Counted from the stretch's first letter, positions 1-9,670 are shown. The stretch is 64,000 bases of DNA from an uncultured Prevotella sp. (GCA_900553465.1 USDT01000006.1:1-64000); one strand, 5' to 3'. Notes: generated by a model not told the origin, from the letters alone. Translations and numbers: made by a program.

Positions 1-428
1 TGCCGATTCTATGTTTAATTTTAATTTATCGGTAAAAATTTACCGAAGTATTGATTATATAATAATACATTTATATAAAAAGACCGCGAAAAAGCGCAGG
101 CTGGACGCAGCGACATGCACAGGCTTGATCCACAGACAAAAAAGAGGCGGAATAAGCGTTGCTGGAGCGCAATGCGCAACGTTAACGTCTTTAAAACCAG
201 TATGATATGGCGGAAAAGGCGAAAAACTTTCATTAATTTGCAGAAAAGACCGTGAAAGGCATGAATCCATGGTACTTGGGATGTCAAAATGCAAGCTCGA
301 AGTATCAAAATGTCACAATATCAAAGCACAGCGGCAAATTTTCGCCACACATTGAACGCTGTGTGCGCACACAGAATATTGATATATGTCAAAAAAGAAT
401 TAAAAATATCATATTATTTGTTTTATTG
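1..428. other. intergenic, no gene recognised
   Basis: No reading frame here looks like a real protein. The only local structure I see is a perfect inverted repeat, CGGTAAA-AA-TTTACCG, at about 29-45, in AT-rich surroundings. The stretch ends at the promoter of the ncRNA candidate. It may be the tail of whatever lies left of the window. Confidence 0.5.
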
Positions 429-461
429 TTTGGAGGAATCGAAAAACCGTCGTATCTTTGC
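429..461 (+). promoter_or_regulatory. Bacteroidetes-type promoter for the ncRNA candidate
   Basis: A -33 TTTG at 429-432, a 20-bp spacer and a -7 TATCTTTGC at 453-461 match the Bacteroidetes sigma-ABfr consensus in sequence and spacing. The predicted start is near 468. No protein gene follows within 1.2 kb, only a terminator at 621-660. Confidence 0.75.
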
Positions 462-467
462 ATCGTC

Positions 468-660
468 AAAAGGTTAATAGATTGTTTAGGTTAGTAGTAA
501 TAGATTTAGGTTTTTAGTTATTAGGTTTAAGGTAAATTAAAACGATTGTTTAACAGGTAACAATGCTGGGCCGTGAGGTTCGCATTTGTTTCGAAAGTTT
601 TTTTAGTTAAACATAGGAATATGCCACTGCTTGTTGAAAGTAGTGGCATTTTTCTTTTTA
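468..660 (+). ncRNA. candidate small RNA of about 190 nt, family unknown
   Basis: Bounded by a consensus promoter (429-461) and an intrinsic terminator (621-660), with no long reading frame between. The 5' half is rich in TTAGG/TTTAGG-like tracts (about 487-535). A short hairpin ATTGTT/AACAAT lies at about 545-564. A 15-codon frame (563-610, ATG CTG GGC to TAA) sits in the 3' half, so a leader peptide or micropeptide cannot be excluded. Size and isolation would suit a 6S-like or other abundant regulatory RNA, but I cannot assign it to a family by eye. Confidence 0.55.
621..660 (+). terminator. intrinsic terminator of the ncRNA candidate
   Basis: ATGCCACT (621-628) pairs with AGTGGCAT (642-649), followed by a T-rich run (649-660). 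Confidence 0.8.
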
Positions 661-980
661 ATACTTTGAAGAACAAATACGCAGATACGCCAGAGCGTGG
701 CAACACACTGCGAAAACCGTTTACATATTTTCTGAAAAACAAAACTGATATACATTGAAAAGCGGCACTTTATCCTTTTAGAAACAGCACCGCACGTTTT
801 GCAGAACCGGACTCCAGATTAACAGACCGGCATCTCACAAGACTGCGCATACGGCCGTTAGACGTCGTATAAAGCAACAATGCACAAAGAATACAGCTGC
901 GGCAGAAGGCCACGGCCCGTACGCCGCATGCCCACGGGCGGAGCACTTTGTAAAGCAGATGTAAAAAAGCCTTGCCCTGT
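661..980. other. intergenic, nothing recognised
   Basis: Short overlapping frames occur on both strands, but none has a recognisable motif or a plausible start. I see no RNA gene or repeat in this stretch. Confidence 0.5.
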
Positions 981-1428
981 TGCATAAATATACAGAAATC
1001 TGAACGGTGATGAATATTTATACATCGTCAACCTCACGAGAATTGAATATTTGCGAGCAAGTGTGCATCCGGCCGCAAATTCGCGAGTTTTGAGCACTTT
1101 GCGCAACACACTGTCACACAGCAGGTTGCGCCATTACGCGAAATAATACGCTCCACATGGTGCGGCGAAAGAGCCTTTTCGGGCATGCGAAACAGGCTAT
1201 ATCATGCCATGAAACGAACCAGATCAGGGCATGAAACAGTGCATTTCGCGGTGCAATAAAGTGCATTCCGCAAAGCAAAGGAAAATCATGTACACCGCAG
1301 TCAAGACACAGCAAACGCAAAAAAGGGCTTTTCGCGATTTGAGATACAGGAAAAACGACATCGCGCATTTCTATTTTGCGAAAATTTTTTGTCAAAATTT
1401 TTTACTTTCAGAAATGCATAAATATGCA
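981..1428 (+). repeat. composite intergenic element, copy 1 (complete)
   Basis: Order of parts: ARG-box-like sites at 981-994 and 1011-1024 (30 bp apart); a block with TCGTCAACCTCACGAG and a half-site GAATATTTGCG (about 1024-1056); a CGCAAATTCGCGAG block (about 1074); a 22-bp phased array of dyads at about 1177, 1200, 1222, 1244 and 1266; AAAATTTTTTGTCAAAA (1381-1397); and a third palindromic site TGCATAAATATGCA at 1415-1428. Offsets from array start are -166 (second site), +213 (TGTC) and +238 (third site), matching the 33.9-kb copy within 2 bp. The 240 bp up to the ispF terminator shows nothing I recognise. Confidence 0.75.
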
Positions 1429-1670
1429 TTTGCAACGCATATCACAGGAAATGCAAAGCAACAAATAGGTATAGCGACGGAGCATGAAGAAAGCACATCA
1501 GGAAGCAACAGATCTTGTTACAGGTACACTTCGGAAACGCCACCCTGCTCCATCGACGCCGCTACTGACGCATCACAGACGTGCCGGAAATGTAGAAACG
1601 GAACATAGCCACGGGCTTCTCCACGAAAGACAGACAAAAGGGAAGGAAACAGAAAGAAGCGCAGGAGGCA

Positions 1671-1704
1671 TAAAAACAACAACGGCCGACCTGTGAGGTC
1701 AGCC
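1671..1704 (-). terminator. intrinsic terminator after ispF
   Basis: On the minus strand GGCTGACCT and AGGTCGGCC form a 9-bp stem with a 3-nt loop, followed by GTTGTTGTTTTTA. The ispF stop codon lies inside the stem. Confidence 0.7.
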
Positions 1705-2175
1705 GCATATAAGAACAGTGGCGTAGGCACTGATGCCTTCCTGACGCCCTGTGAAACCGAGACGCTCGGTTGTCGTGGCCTTCACCGACACATTGTCGAC
1801 ATCGGTGCCTATCACTTCGGCAAGACAACGGCACATGTCCGGTATGTGAGGATTGAGCTTAGGGCGCTCCGCACACACCGTGGCGTCGATGTTACCCACG
1901 GTGTAACCCTTTGTGGCTATGAGCTCCACGGTCTTGCGCAGCAGTATTTTGCTGTCTATGTCGAGCGTTTCGTCCGACGTATCGGGGAAGTGATAGCCTA
2001 TGTCGCGCATGTTTGCCGCACCGAGCAGAGCATCGCATATGGCATGGATGAGCACGTCGGCGTCGCTGTGACCGAGCAGTCCGAGCTCGTGGTCGAGCTT
2101 TATTCCGCCGAGCCAGAGGTCACGGCCGGGCACCAGCTTATGTACGTCGAAACCGAATCCTACACGTATTTTCAT
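1699..2175 (-). CDS. ispF: 2-C-methyl-D-erythritol 2,4-cyclodiphosphate synthase
   Basis: 158 aa, the normal full length for IspF. The enzyme converts CDP-ME 2-phosphate to the cyclic diphosphate with release of CMP in the MEP isoprenoid pathway, as a cytosolic homotrimer. Zinc ligands are visible as D10-V-H12 and H44 in the segment H36-S-D-A-D...H44. The C-terminal signature KATTTERLGFTGR is intact. It begins 53 nt after the end of porV in the same direction and is probably the last gene of a porU-porV-ispF run, with a terminator at its stop codon. Nothing unusual is seen. Confidence 0.97.
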   Translation of the reverse strand: MKIRVGFGFDVHKLVPGRDLWLGGIKLDHELGLLGHSDADVLIHAICDALLGAANMRDIGYHFPDTSDETLDIDSKILLRKTVELIATKGYTVGNIDATVCAERPKLNPHIPDMCRCLAEVIGTDVDNVSVKATTTERLGFTGRQEGISAYATVLICG

Positions 2176-2228
2176 ATTCTAATATCTTTATTTGCTGTGT
2201 TATGTGTGTTCCGTCGCCGGCAGGGCGT

Positions 2229-3404
2229 TTATCTTCTGAAGAGTTCCTTTATACCGTCCATGTCGAAACTGAGCGTGAAGCGCAGTGTCTGGTCGAGCGG
2301 ATTGCTCTTCGCGGTGGCTATGACGTAGGCCGCATCGAGCGAGAACACGCTCATCTTGAAGCCCGCACCGACTGTGAAGTATTTGCGGTTACCTTTGTTC
2401 TCCGACTCGTGATGATATCCGGCACGCAGCGCGAACTGGTCGTGATAGACATATTCGCCACCGACACTCCAATTGATTTCCTGCAACTCTTCCTTGAAAC
2501 CGCCGGGCGCATCGCCGAAGCTCTTGAATATACCGCTTATGCTGCTCACGTCGTAATAGTCTTTCTGCACACGCTCCATGTAGTCTTCGGTAGACTCGCC
2601 TTCGTTCTGCTTGGGATAGGTAGGCACAAGCAGTTTGTTGGCATCGGCCGTGATGGTGAAGCGGTTGTACTCGTCCACGGGCACCATAAGCGAGGCACCG
2701 AGTCGCATGTTGGTAGGAATGAACTCGCTGTTGTCGTCGCCACCGAACGAAATTTTGCTACCGATGTTAGATATATTCAGACCAAGACCGAGCTGACACT
2801 CACGCTGTCCGATGGTGAAATAGTCCTGATAGTAGGCGGCGAGGTCGGCTGCAAAGGCGCTTCCTGGCGACGTATCTTCGGTGTAGTCGTAGGTCAGGTC
2901 GGAGTAGATCCATCTCACTGCAGCCGCGATAGAGAACTTTTCGCTGAGCATAAGAGAGTAAGCCACGTCGAACGACATCTCGTACGGGTTGATGGTCATG
3001 CTGTTGTCTGCAGTCTCACCCATGCTGGTATATACCTCACCGAGCGAGAAATAGCGAAGCGAAGCCGACACAGCCGAGTAGTCGCCTATGCGGTAGTATC
3101 CGGCCAGATAGGCCAGATCCATGTCGCTGACAAGCTGTCGCAACCACGGAGTATAGTTGAGTGCGACACCCGCACGCGATATGGCGAACGGATATTTTGC
3201 CGGGTTCCAGTATTGCGAAACCACGTCAGGGTCGGTCGCTACACCGGCATCACCCATACCGGCAGCACGTGCGTCGGGGGCGATGGTCTGCGATGTGACT
3301 GACGTATTGACAGGGTTGAACATGTTTTCCTTGTCCTGGGCCGAAGCCGTCAGTGCAAGACCGAAAAACAGGCACGCGGCAAATATTCTTATCTTAGTGT
3401 TCAT
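2229..3404 (-). CDS. porV: type IX secretion outer-membrane protein PorV (LptO)
   Basis: 391 aa with a signal peptide ending near ALTASAQ (about residue 23) and a mature domain of the FadL-like PorV/LptO family. It starts with PDARAAGMGDAGVATDPD and the segment SQYWNPAKYPF, both typical of PorV. PorV is an outer-membrane barrel that collects CTD-bearing cargo at the translocon and passes it to the PorU sortase. It lies 64 nt downstream of porU on the same strand, the same neighbourhood as PG0026/PG0027 of Porphyromonas gingivalis. It ends with an aromatic-containing barrel strand (LRFTLSFDMDGIKELFRR). Confidence 0.93.
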   Translation of the reverse strand: MNTKIRIFAACLFFGLALTASAQDKENMFNPVNTSVTSQTIAPDARAAGMGDAGVATDPDVVSQYWNPAKYPFAISRAGVALNYTPWLRQLVSDMDLAYLAGYYRIGDYSAVSASLRYFSLGEVYTSMGETADNSMTINPYEMSFDVAYSLMLSEKFSIAAAVRWIYSDLTYDYTEDTSPGSAFAADLAAYYQDYFTIGQRECQLGLGLNISNIGSKISFGGDDNSEFIPTNMRLGASLMVPVDEYNRFTITADANKLLVPTYPKQNEGESTEDYMERVQKDYYDVSSISGIFKSFGDAPGGFKEELQEINWSVGGEYVYHDQFALRAGYHHESENKGNRKYFTVGAGFKMSVFSLDAAYVIATAKSNPLDQTLRFTLSFDMDGIKELFRR

Positions 3405-3468
3405 TCTTATGGTGTTTGTCGTTAATATAAATCTTTATAAGGCACTGAATAAAAAACGCCGATGCGCT

Positions 3469-6400
3469 CTATTTATTGCCGATGATTACAAGTTTCTTTG
3501 CTTTTGAGGTCTGCGAGCTGCCGTCAGACGACATGCGCACACGGTAGAGATATACACCTGTGCCTAGGCGCCGGCCGCCATCGATGGTCAGATCCCATTC
3601 CACAGTGTAGGCACTGCCCGTGCTCACACCGCTCTCCTCGTGTGTCCAGAGCAGCCGTCCGCTCATGTCGAACACGTCGATGCCCACATCCACTGTGCTG
3701 CCGGCACGGTCGTGACTGATGATGAATGTCGTGGAGGTGGTGGCGGGATTGTCCGAACAGCTCACACTGAAGAGCGAAGGCGAAAGTCCTTTCACCACTC
3801 TGAAACGCAGTTGAGTGCTCGACATGTTGTTGAACACGTCCCATGCGCGGAACTGCAAGGTGTGCTCGCCTTCCTCGAGTTCGGGAATGTTGTAGTATGT
3901 CGTGCCGCGTGTGTAGCTGCCGAAGTCGTAGCTGAAGTTGTCGTTCAGATTGTATGTGCGCGTCATTTCGCCGTCGATGACAAGCTGCAGGTCGTGTCCG
4001 ATGCCGTTGCCGGAGGAGTTGATGCCGTCCTTGTCCATTATTTCGGCCACGAAGTAAGGCGTACTGTTCACCTTGCCTCCGTTGACAAACGAAGGCGAAT
4101 TGAGATAGCAGAAGATGGACGGACCCACAGAGTCGTTGTCGGCCACATCACCTCCACCCACAACAAACGACTCACTGTAGCCGTTGCCTATGAGTGTGCG
4201 GTCGTTGCTTACAGCATAAAGATTGATAAGACCCGTACCGTCGGTGTAGTTGATGTCCTTAGGCACGGCGAAGGAGAACTCAAAGCGTCCGCCGGAAATG
4301 CTGTCGTTGCCGCTGAAGAGCACCTTCGGACGGTCATAATAAGTGAACGGACTGCTCGACGCCTCATCCTCGTTGCGGTTGTTCCAGCGGCATGTCACCA
4401 GCTCGCGGCTGTCGTGAACGGTGGCAGAAAGCACTCCGCTGAACGACGGAGCGTCCTTCACATAGCCGCTCACACGCATCACACTGCCCGCTCCAACGCT
4501 CACGGTGTTGCCCGTGGTTACGTCCACTCCGTTGATGGAATCCACCACAACGGTGAGTGTAGGCAGGCAAAGCGTCATGGCAGGATCGCCAAGCAGTGAG
4601 TACTGTAGGTTGTTCACCACTTCCATGTTGCCGTTTGTCTTCACACTGTTCTTTGCCAAACGCTGTGCCTCGCCGAGTGTTGTGGGTTTCCCGTCGGTCA
4701 GTGTGAGCACGTTGCGCAGGAAGTTCATGTTCATCGTCTTGTTGTGCGAGGCATATACTGTACGTGTCGTGCCGTAGAAAGCCACGGCTCCGCCTTTTGA
4801 ATTAAGCACGGCTGTCTCGCCTATTGTCGACTTCATGCCGTCGAAAGGCATGATGTCACACGATGCCGTTATCCACAAAGGAAGGTTTGTATTGGTGAAA
4901 CCTGCAAAGTCGGAGAGTCTGAGCACCGACTCATGCGATATCTGGTCGGCACGTCCGTGTCCGGCATAATCCATGATGAGCGCGCCTGCGGCCTGCTGCT
5001 GTTTTATGGCTTTCGATGCGTCGGGATATGATTTTCCTGTGGATGATGTCTCACGTTTGTAGGCATCCCACAGCACTTTCTTTATGTTGAATCCGGGATT
5101 CAGCTCCGCCACCATGTCGGCAGCGTCGTTCACATCACGCATGTGTATATCGTAGTTGCCGTCATCACCCATGAACATCATGGTGTTCTGCCATGCTCCG
5201 GCGTTCTGGTTGGTGACGTAGTTTATCACCTTATCCACCATCACCTTGGCGTCGCTCTCCGTCGTTACGGGGAATCTTCCCACCGCAACATCGAGCTTGT
5301 CGCGCAACAGCGGGTTCTCTCCCTCACCGTCGTCGAGCATACAGAAGTAGCCGTCGTCGATGTAACAGCTCACCTCGTTGAACGAGTTCTCGCTCTCAAA
5401 GCAGAGCAGATAGTCGTCGGCATTCAGATTGCGGCACTCCGGTGTGAGCATGCGGTTGTCCCACACACAGTCTCCGAAAAGCAGCAGATATTTGGGCATA
5501 TCGGCCTCGGAAGCGGCACGGTCGTAGAGCATCTTGAGATAGTTGCGGTAGGCGCTGGCGTCGGGTGTACCGCTGGAGAACTCGTTGAACAGTTCGTCGG
5601 CAGGCACTATGCGCACCCGAAGCGCGTCGCGGGTCTCGTGGAATTCTTTCAGACGCTCGGCCTCTTTCCTGAGTTTCTGCGATGTCGGGATGATTATCAC
5701 CATGTCGGCAGGCCCGTCGGCGTGCAGATCCTGGTTGGTTATGTTATATACGTACTGCGGAACGGGGAACGACGACGTCAGGTCGGGAGCGGCAAAAGGC
5801 TTGTCCCACGCCATCGACACATAGTCGAGACGTGCCGGTCCGCCCGAAAGTACAGTCAGCTTGACAGTGTTCTGTGCCTTCAGGTTCTTTACTGTGTAAG
5901 TGCCCGAAGCCTCACTGCCCTCGTCATAGGCAATGAGATTCACACTGAGAGTGCCTATAATGGAATCGTTGAATTCTATCTGTACACGGCATGCACTGCC
6001 CGCAGACACATTGACGGACAGTTTTCCGGATGTGGCCTCCAGATTGCCGGCCAACTCGACAGAGTGTGGCGACGTTGCGGTTATCTGCCGGCTGTCGAAC
6101 AGATTGCGGCCTCCCTGATACCAGGAATAGCCGTCCACTTCGTAAAGAGAATGATAATAATCGGCTGAAGGATAAAAGGATGCGAGGAAGTCTTCCTGAC
6201 TTATGCGGGCAGGAGAGCCTTCATCGTTCTGCGTGATGAAATAATAGCCGTAGTCAGAATATGGATTACGCGTGCGACGACTGCTGTTGTTGGCTTTCCA
6301 CGACACCGGACCGAGGGCATGGAAAAGCAGGCGTCCGCCGACATCACAGAGCGGAACCTCACGCAGGTCGTCGTATTCAGTAAGGTCGTCTGCCGACAAC

Positions 6401-7014
6401 TGCTCACTCCTGAGGTTGCCGCCGTAGCCATAAACCTTGACCTTGCTTATATCAGAAAAGCCGGCCTGACGTATCAGCGACTCACTGAGCTGATACACTC
6501 CGGTGGACGGCACACGTATCTTTGCCCAACGCCCTGAAGCAAGAACAGAATGAGCGGCATAGCGCGAGGCCGGATCGGAAGCGGCGCGCAATGCAGCACG
6601 ACGGGCAGAAGAGGCAGGACGGGCTTCTTTCTTCAGCATGAAGCTGACAAGAAGCTGGTAGCGTCCGTCACGGAAAACCACCGGACAGAAACTCATCTCG
6701 AGCGAAGGTTTCTTGCGGTCGAACACAATGTGACTTTCGACCTTTGGCATTTCGGGTGGAAGTTCTGAAACAAGTTTCTTGTAAGACTCGATGTCCTGTC
6801 GGGGCATATCAATAAATTCGGGATATGCAACAGACACCGTATAAATGGAGTCGGCGTAATTATCAGGCAACGGTAGAGTGGTTGCAAAATGAGGAAGCAC
6901 GGAGTCTGTCCTCACCTGATCAGCCGTCAGATTGAAGAATGTCTGTGCTCCGGCAACCGAAGGCTGCATGAGCAGGAACATCAGAAAGAGTATATTGTAA
7001 AACAGTCTGTTCAC
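3469..7014 (-). CDS. porU: type IX secretion system sortase PorU
   Basis: 1181 aa, in the size range of PorU. It has a signal peptide, a long N-terminal region, and a C25 (gingipain-like) peptidase domain at roughly residues 430-800. The catalytic pair is visible: H686 in YAGHGRAD and C719 in ITASCDIMPF. The domain is preceded by a PorU-like segment (YLLLFGDCVWDNRML). The protein ends in a CTD-like Ig fold (about 1095-1181) finishing GVYLYRVRMSSDG...KKLVIIGNK. PorU cleaves the CTD of cargo and attaches mature proteins to A-LPS on the cell surface. The chosen start is GTG (7012-7014), because it directly precedes a good signal peptide. An ATG 11 codons downstream would shorten it. Confidence 0.94.
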   Translation of the reverse strand: MNRLFYNILFLMFLLMQPSVAGAQTFFNLTADQVRTDSVLPHFATTLPLPDNYADSIYTVSVAYPEFIDMPRQDIESYKKLVSELPPEMPKVESHIVFDRKKPSLEMSFCPVVFRDGRYQLLVSFMLKKEARPASSARRAALRAASDPASRYAAHSVLASGRWAKIRVPSTGVYQLSESLIRQAGFSDISKVKVYGYGGNLRSEQLSADDLTEYDDLREVPLCDVGGRLLFHALGPVSWKANNSSRRTRNPYSDYGYYFITQNDEGSPARISQEDFLASFYPSADYYHSLYEVDGYSWYQGGRNLFDSRQITATSPHSVELAGNLEATSGKLSVNVSAGSACRVQIEFNDSIIGTLSVNLIAYDEGSEASGTYTVKNLKAQNTVKLTVLSGGPARLDYVSMAWDKPFAAPDLTSSFPVPQYVYNITNQDLHADGPADMVIIIPTSQKLRKEAERLKEFHETRDALRVRIVPADELFNEFSSGTPDASAYRNYLKMLYDRAASEADMPKYLLLFGDCVWDNRMLTPECRNLNADDYLLCFESENSFNEVSCYIDDGYFCMLDDGEGENPLLRDKLDVAVGRFPVTTESDAKVMVDKVINYVTNQNAGAWQNTMMFMGDDGNYDIHMRDVNDAADMVAELNPGFNIKKVLWDAYKRETSSTGKSYPDASKAIKQQQAAGALIMDYAGHGRADQISHESVLRLSDFAGFTNTNLPLWITASCDIMPFDGMKSTIGETAVLNSKGGAVAFYGTTRTVYASHNKTMNMNFLRNVLTLTDGKPTTLGEAQRLAKNSVKTNGNMEVVNNLQYSLLGDPAMTLCLPTLTVVVDSINGVDVTTGNTVSVGAGSVMRVSGYVKDAPSFSGVLSATVHDSRELVTCRWNNRNEDEASSSPFTYYDRPKVLFSGNDSISGGRFEFSFAVPKDINYTDGTGLINLYAVSNDRTLIGNGYSESFVVGGGDVADNDSVGPSIFCYLNSPSFVNGGKVNSTPYFVAEIMDKDGINSSGNGIGHDLQLVIDGEMTRTYNLNDNFSYDFGSYTRGTTYYNIPELEEGEHTLQFRAWDVFNNMSSTQLRFRVVKGLSPSLFSVSCSDNPATTSTTFIISHDRAGSTVDVGIDVFDMSGRLLWTHEESGVSTGSAYTVEWDLTIDGGRRLGTGVYLYRVRMSSDGSSQTSKAKKLVIIGNK

Positions 7015-7069
7015 GCTTATCTTACGTTTTAGCTTTTTCCGGCTAACCGAGCTAGGAATGTGTCGCTGT

Positions 7070-7687
7070 CTAACGACACGAGAATTCGAGCACCTTGCGG
7101 TCGTCGAGCCAGCCCTCCAACCTGTCGCCTATCGCAACAGGACCTGTTCCGGCAGGCGTTCCGGTATAAATGAGGTCGCCGGTCTTTAGTGTGAAATATC
7201 TGCTTATATAAGCTATGAGTTCGTCAACGCCATAAAGCATATCGCTCGTACAGGCTTCCTGAACGGTCGAACCGTTGATATTGAGACGGAAATTTATGGC
7301 CTGTATGTCGCGGAATTTGTTGATCTCAACCCATTCGCCTATGGCAGCCGAACCGTCAAAGCCCTTGCACAAGTCCCACGGCATGCCTTTCTCACGGAAT
7401 CTGCGCTGCATATCGCGTGCCGTGAAATCGACACCCAATGTCACCGCATCATAGTAGCGGTGGGCGAAACGCTGCGGTATTGTCTTGCCGAGACGGCATA
7501 TCCGCACCACCAGTTCGGCCTCATAGTCTATGCGTCCCATGAAGTCGGGCACGAAAAACGGCTTGCGATCCTTGAGCAATGCGGAGTCGGCCTTGGTGAA
7601 TATCACGGGTTCCTCCGGTTTATATAACGCTCCATCCAGCTCTTTATTGTGCTGGATATAGTTCATTCCTACTGCAAATATCTTCAT
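7070..7687 (-). CDS. fumarylacetoacetate hydrolase (FAH) family protein
   Basis: 205 aa, a single FAH fold. The C-C bond hydrolase/decarboxylase signatures are visible: NYIQHNKEL near the N-terminus, DYEAELVVRI (carboxylate metal ligands, about residues 54-63), VDFTARDMQRR in the middle, and GDLIYTGTPAGTGPV near the C-terminus. Family members act on oxaloacetate, acylpyruvates or related 2-oxo acids with Mg2+ or Mn2+; the exact substrate cannot be read from sequence. It lies between porU and tsf, separated from tsf by a terminator, so it may be transcribed separately or with porU (55 nt away). Confidence 0.85.
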   Translation of the reverse strand: MKIFAVGMNYIQHNKELDGALYKPEEPVIFTKADSALLKDRKPFFVPDFMGRIDYEAELVVRICRLGKTIPQRFAHRYYDAVTLGVDFTARDMQRRFREKGMPWDLCKGFDGSAAIGEWVEINKFRDIQAINFRLNINGSTVQEACTSDMLYGVDELIAYISRYFTLKTGDLIYTGTPAGTGPVAIGDRLEGWLDDRKVLEFSCR

Positions 7688-7695
7688 TGCAAATA

Positions 7696-7747
7696 ATTAA
7701 CAAAAGACGGAGTCATAAAGAGCTTTCACTCCTCATAACTCCGTCTT
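7696..7747 (-). terminator. intrinsic terminator after tsf
   Basis: AAGACGGAGT (7704-7713) and ACTCCGTCTT (7738-7747) form a 10-bp stem. On the minus strand the stem is followed by TTTTGTTAATT. It separates the ribosomal-protein operon from the FAH gene. Confidence 0.7.
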
Positions 7748-7778
7748 CTATCTTGTGATTGTATATTCAGTTATACAC

Positions 7779-8777
7779 TTATTCGGCAACAAGGGTGAAA
7801 CGCTTGTAAGCAACAATCGCCAGATCCTTGTCCTGCTTCTTCAGATAGTCGGCAACACTTGTCTTGTCGCCGTCGCCGAACTGGAATTCCTGATTTACGA
7901 GACAGCACTCTTTGAGGAATTTAGCCAGACGTCCCTTAGCGATGTTCTGTATCATCTGCTCAGGCAGGTTGGCAGCTTTCTGCTCTGCGGCTTCCTTCTT
8001 GATAACAAGAGCCTTGTCAGCTTCCTCACGTGTGAGCCATCCCTTCTTGATGTTTGACTCGATATGGTCTTCGCTGTCAACCAGATTCGGGTTCAGGCCG
8101 GCCTTCTTGAGAGCAACCTCAACAGCTTTCTCAATCTGCTCTTCCTTTGTCTTCTGTACAGCTACCTGGAACTCGTTGTCCTTCACTTCCTGAGGAACAG
8201 ACTCCTCATCGAGTGCGATAGGCTTCATAGCAGCAACCTGCATAGCCATCTTGTGTCCAAGTTCTACGTTCTCCTTGTTGAGCTGAACCATTGTTGCGAG
8301 AGTGTGCTTGCCCATGTGGTCGTACACTTCGATGTTTTCGCCTTCGAGAACGTTGTATCCGTCGAGCTCCATCTTCTCACCTGTGATACCAGAACGCTGT
8401 GTGATAGCATCCTGTACGGCAGAACCGTCAGCGAGTGTGAGGGCCTTAACCTCGTCGAGAGTGTGGGCCTTTGCTGCGATGGCAGCATCGAGGATGTCGC
8501 TTGTCAGCTTAATGAAGTCGGCTCCGTTGGCAACGAAGTCAGTCTCACACTTCAGAGCTACGATAGCAGCGAAGTCACCTACTTTCTTAACGAGCACGCA
8601 TCCATTGGATGTCTCGCGGTCTGAACGCTTTGCAGCGATAGCCAGTCCACGCTCACGGAGCAGATCCTTTGCTTTGTCGAAATCGCCTTCAGCCTCTGTG
8701 AGAGCCTTCTTCACGTCTGCCAGACCGGCACCGGTCATTGCGCGAAGTTTCTTTATATCGTCAATTGAAACAGCCAT
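7779..8777 (-). CDS. tsf: translation elongation factor Ts
   Basis: 332 aa. EF-Ts is the guanine-nucleotide exchange factor for EF-Tu. The N-terminal UBA-like domain (DDIKKLRAMTGAGLADVKKAL, residues about 6-26) is followed by the hallmark KCETDFVA segment (about residues 76-83) that contacts EF-Tu. A longer two-subdomain core is typical of Bacteroidetes EF-Ts. It lies 50 nt downstream of rpsB, the universal rpsB-tsf order, and is followed by a terminator. Confidence 0.97.
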   Translation of the reverse strand: MAVSIDDIKKLRAMTGAGLADVKKALTEAEGDFDKAKDLLRERGLAIAAKRSDRETSNGCVLVKKVGDFAAIVALKCETDFVANGADFIKLTSDILDAAIAAKAHTLDEVKALTLADGSAVQDAITQRSGITGEKMELDGYNVLEGENIEVYDHMGKHTLATMVQLNKENVELGHKMAMQVAAMKPIALDEESVPQEVKDNEFQVAVQKTKEEQIEKAVEVALKKAGLNPNLVDSEDHIESNIKKGWLTREEADKALVIKKEAAEQKAANLPEQMIQNIAKGRLAKFLKECCLVNQEFQFGDGDKTSVADYLKKQDKDLAIVAYKRFTLVAE

Positions 8778-8827
8778 AGTTTATTGTTTTCTTTTGATTT
8801 ATAAATGAATGAATGGTTTCTAATGCA

Positions 8828-9670
8828 TTACTCTGCAGCCGGTTCTTCAGCAGCCGGAGCCTCTGCTACAGGAGCAGCCTCTTCTGCGGGAGCATCCTTG
8901 CGAGCTTTGCGTGCGCGCTTCGGTTTAGCGTCAGCAGCAGCTTCAGCCTGCTCGGCAGCAGCTTTCTCGTCAGCCTTCTCAGCCTTACGCTCCTCCAGAC
9001 CCTCAGCGATTGCGTTGCAGCAAGCTGTCAGAACTACATCGATAGAATCCTTAGCGTCGTCGTTGGCAGGGATGATGTAGTCAATGTTCTTCGGATCAGA
9101 GTTTGTATCAACCATTGCGAAAACAGGAATACCCAGACGGTTTGCCTCTCTAACTGCGATGTTCTCCTTCATTACGTCGATAACGAAGAGAGCGCTCGGC
9201 AGACGAGTCAGGTCAGAAATTGAACCGAGGTTCTTCTCCAGCTTTGCGCGCTGACGTGTAATCTGCAGCAGCTCACGCTTAGACAGCTTGGCATAAGTAC
9301 CGTCGTTCATCAGTTTGTCGATATTGGCCATTTTCTTCACAGCCTTGCGGATTGTCGGGAAGTTGGTAAGCATACCGCCCGGCCAACGCTCGATAACGTA
9401 AGGCATATTTACGCTTGTTGCCTTTTCAGCAACAATTTCCTTTGCTTGTTTTTTAGTAGCGACAAACAGGATTTTCTTTCCTGCCTTGGCAATCTGCTTG
9501 AGAGCTTCAGCAGCCTCGTCAACCTTAGCTACGGTTTTGTGCAGATCGATGATATGAATGCCGTTGCGCTCCATGAAGATATAAGGAGCCATTGCGGGAT
9601 TCCATTTACGACGCAGGTGACCGAAGTGGCATCCTGCTTCCAATAATTGGTCAAAGTTTGTTCTTGACAT
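8828..9670 (-). CDS. rpsB: 30S ribosomal protein S2
   Basis: 280 aa. The N-terminus FDQLLEAGCHFGHLRRKWNP and the segment IIDLHKTV are S2 signatures, as is VIDVMKENIAVREANRLGIP. The last 50 residues or so are an Ala/Glu/Lys-rich low-complexity tail (EERKAEKADEKAAAEQ... to the end), common in Bacteroidetes S2. It is third in the rplM-rpsI-rpsB-tsf series. The 190-nt gap upstream (9671-9860) is longer than the other spacings and could carry its own promoter or an S2 leader; I see no certain hairpin there. Confidence 0.97.
   Translation of the reverse strand: MSRTNFDQLLEAGCHFGHLRRKWNPAMAPYIFMERNGIHIIDLHKTVAKVDEAAEALKQIAKAGKKILFVATKKQAKEIVAEKATSVNMPYVIERWPGGMLTNFPTIRKAVKKMANIDKLMNDGTYAKLSKRELLQITRQRAKLEKNLGSISDLTRLPSALFVIDVMKENIAVREANRLGIPVFAMVDTNSDPKNIDYIIPANDDAKDSIDVVLTACCNAIAEGLEERKAEKADEKAAAEQAEAAADAKPKRARKARKDAPAEEAAPVAEAPAAEEPAAE

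Noticed and set aside
1231-1608. Plus-strand frame of 125 codons
   Set aside because: Runs through repeat copy 1 and AT-rich spacer, with no motif or signal.
2202-3302. Plus-strand frame of 366 codons
   Set aside because: Shadow of porV: Val/His/Arg-rich translation typical of an antisense frame, no domain.
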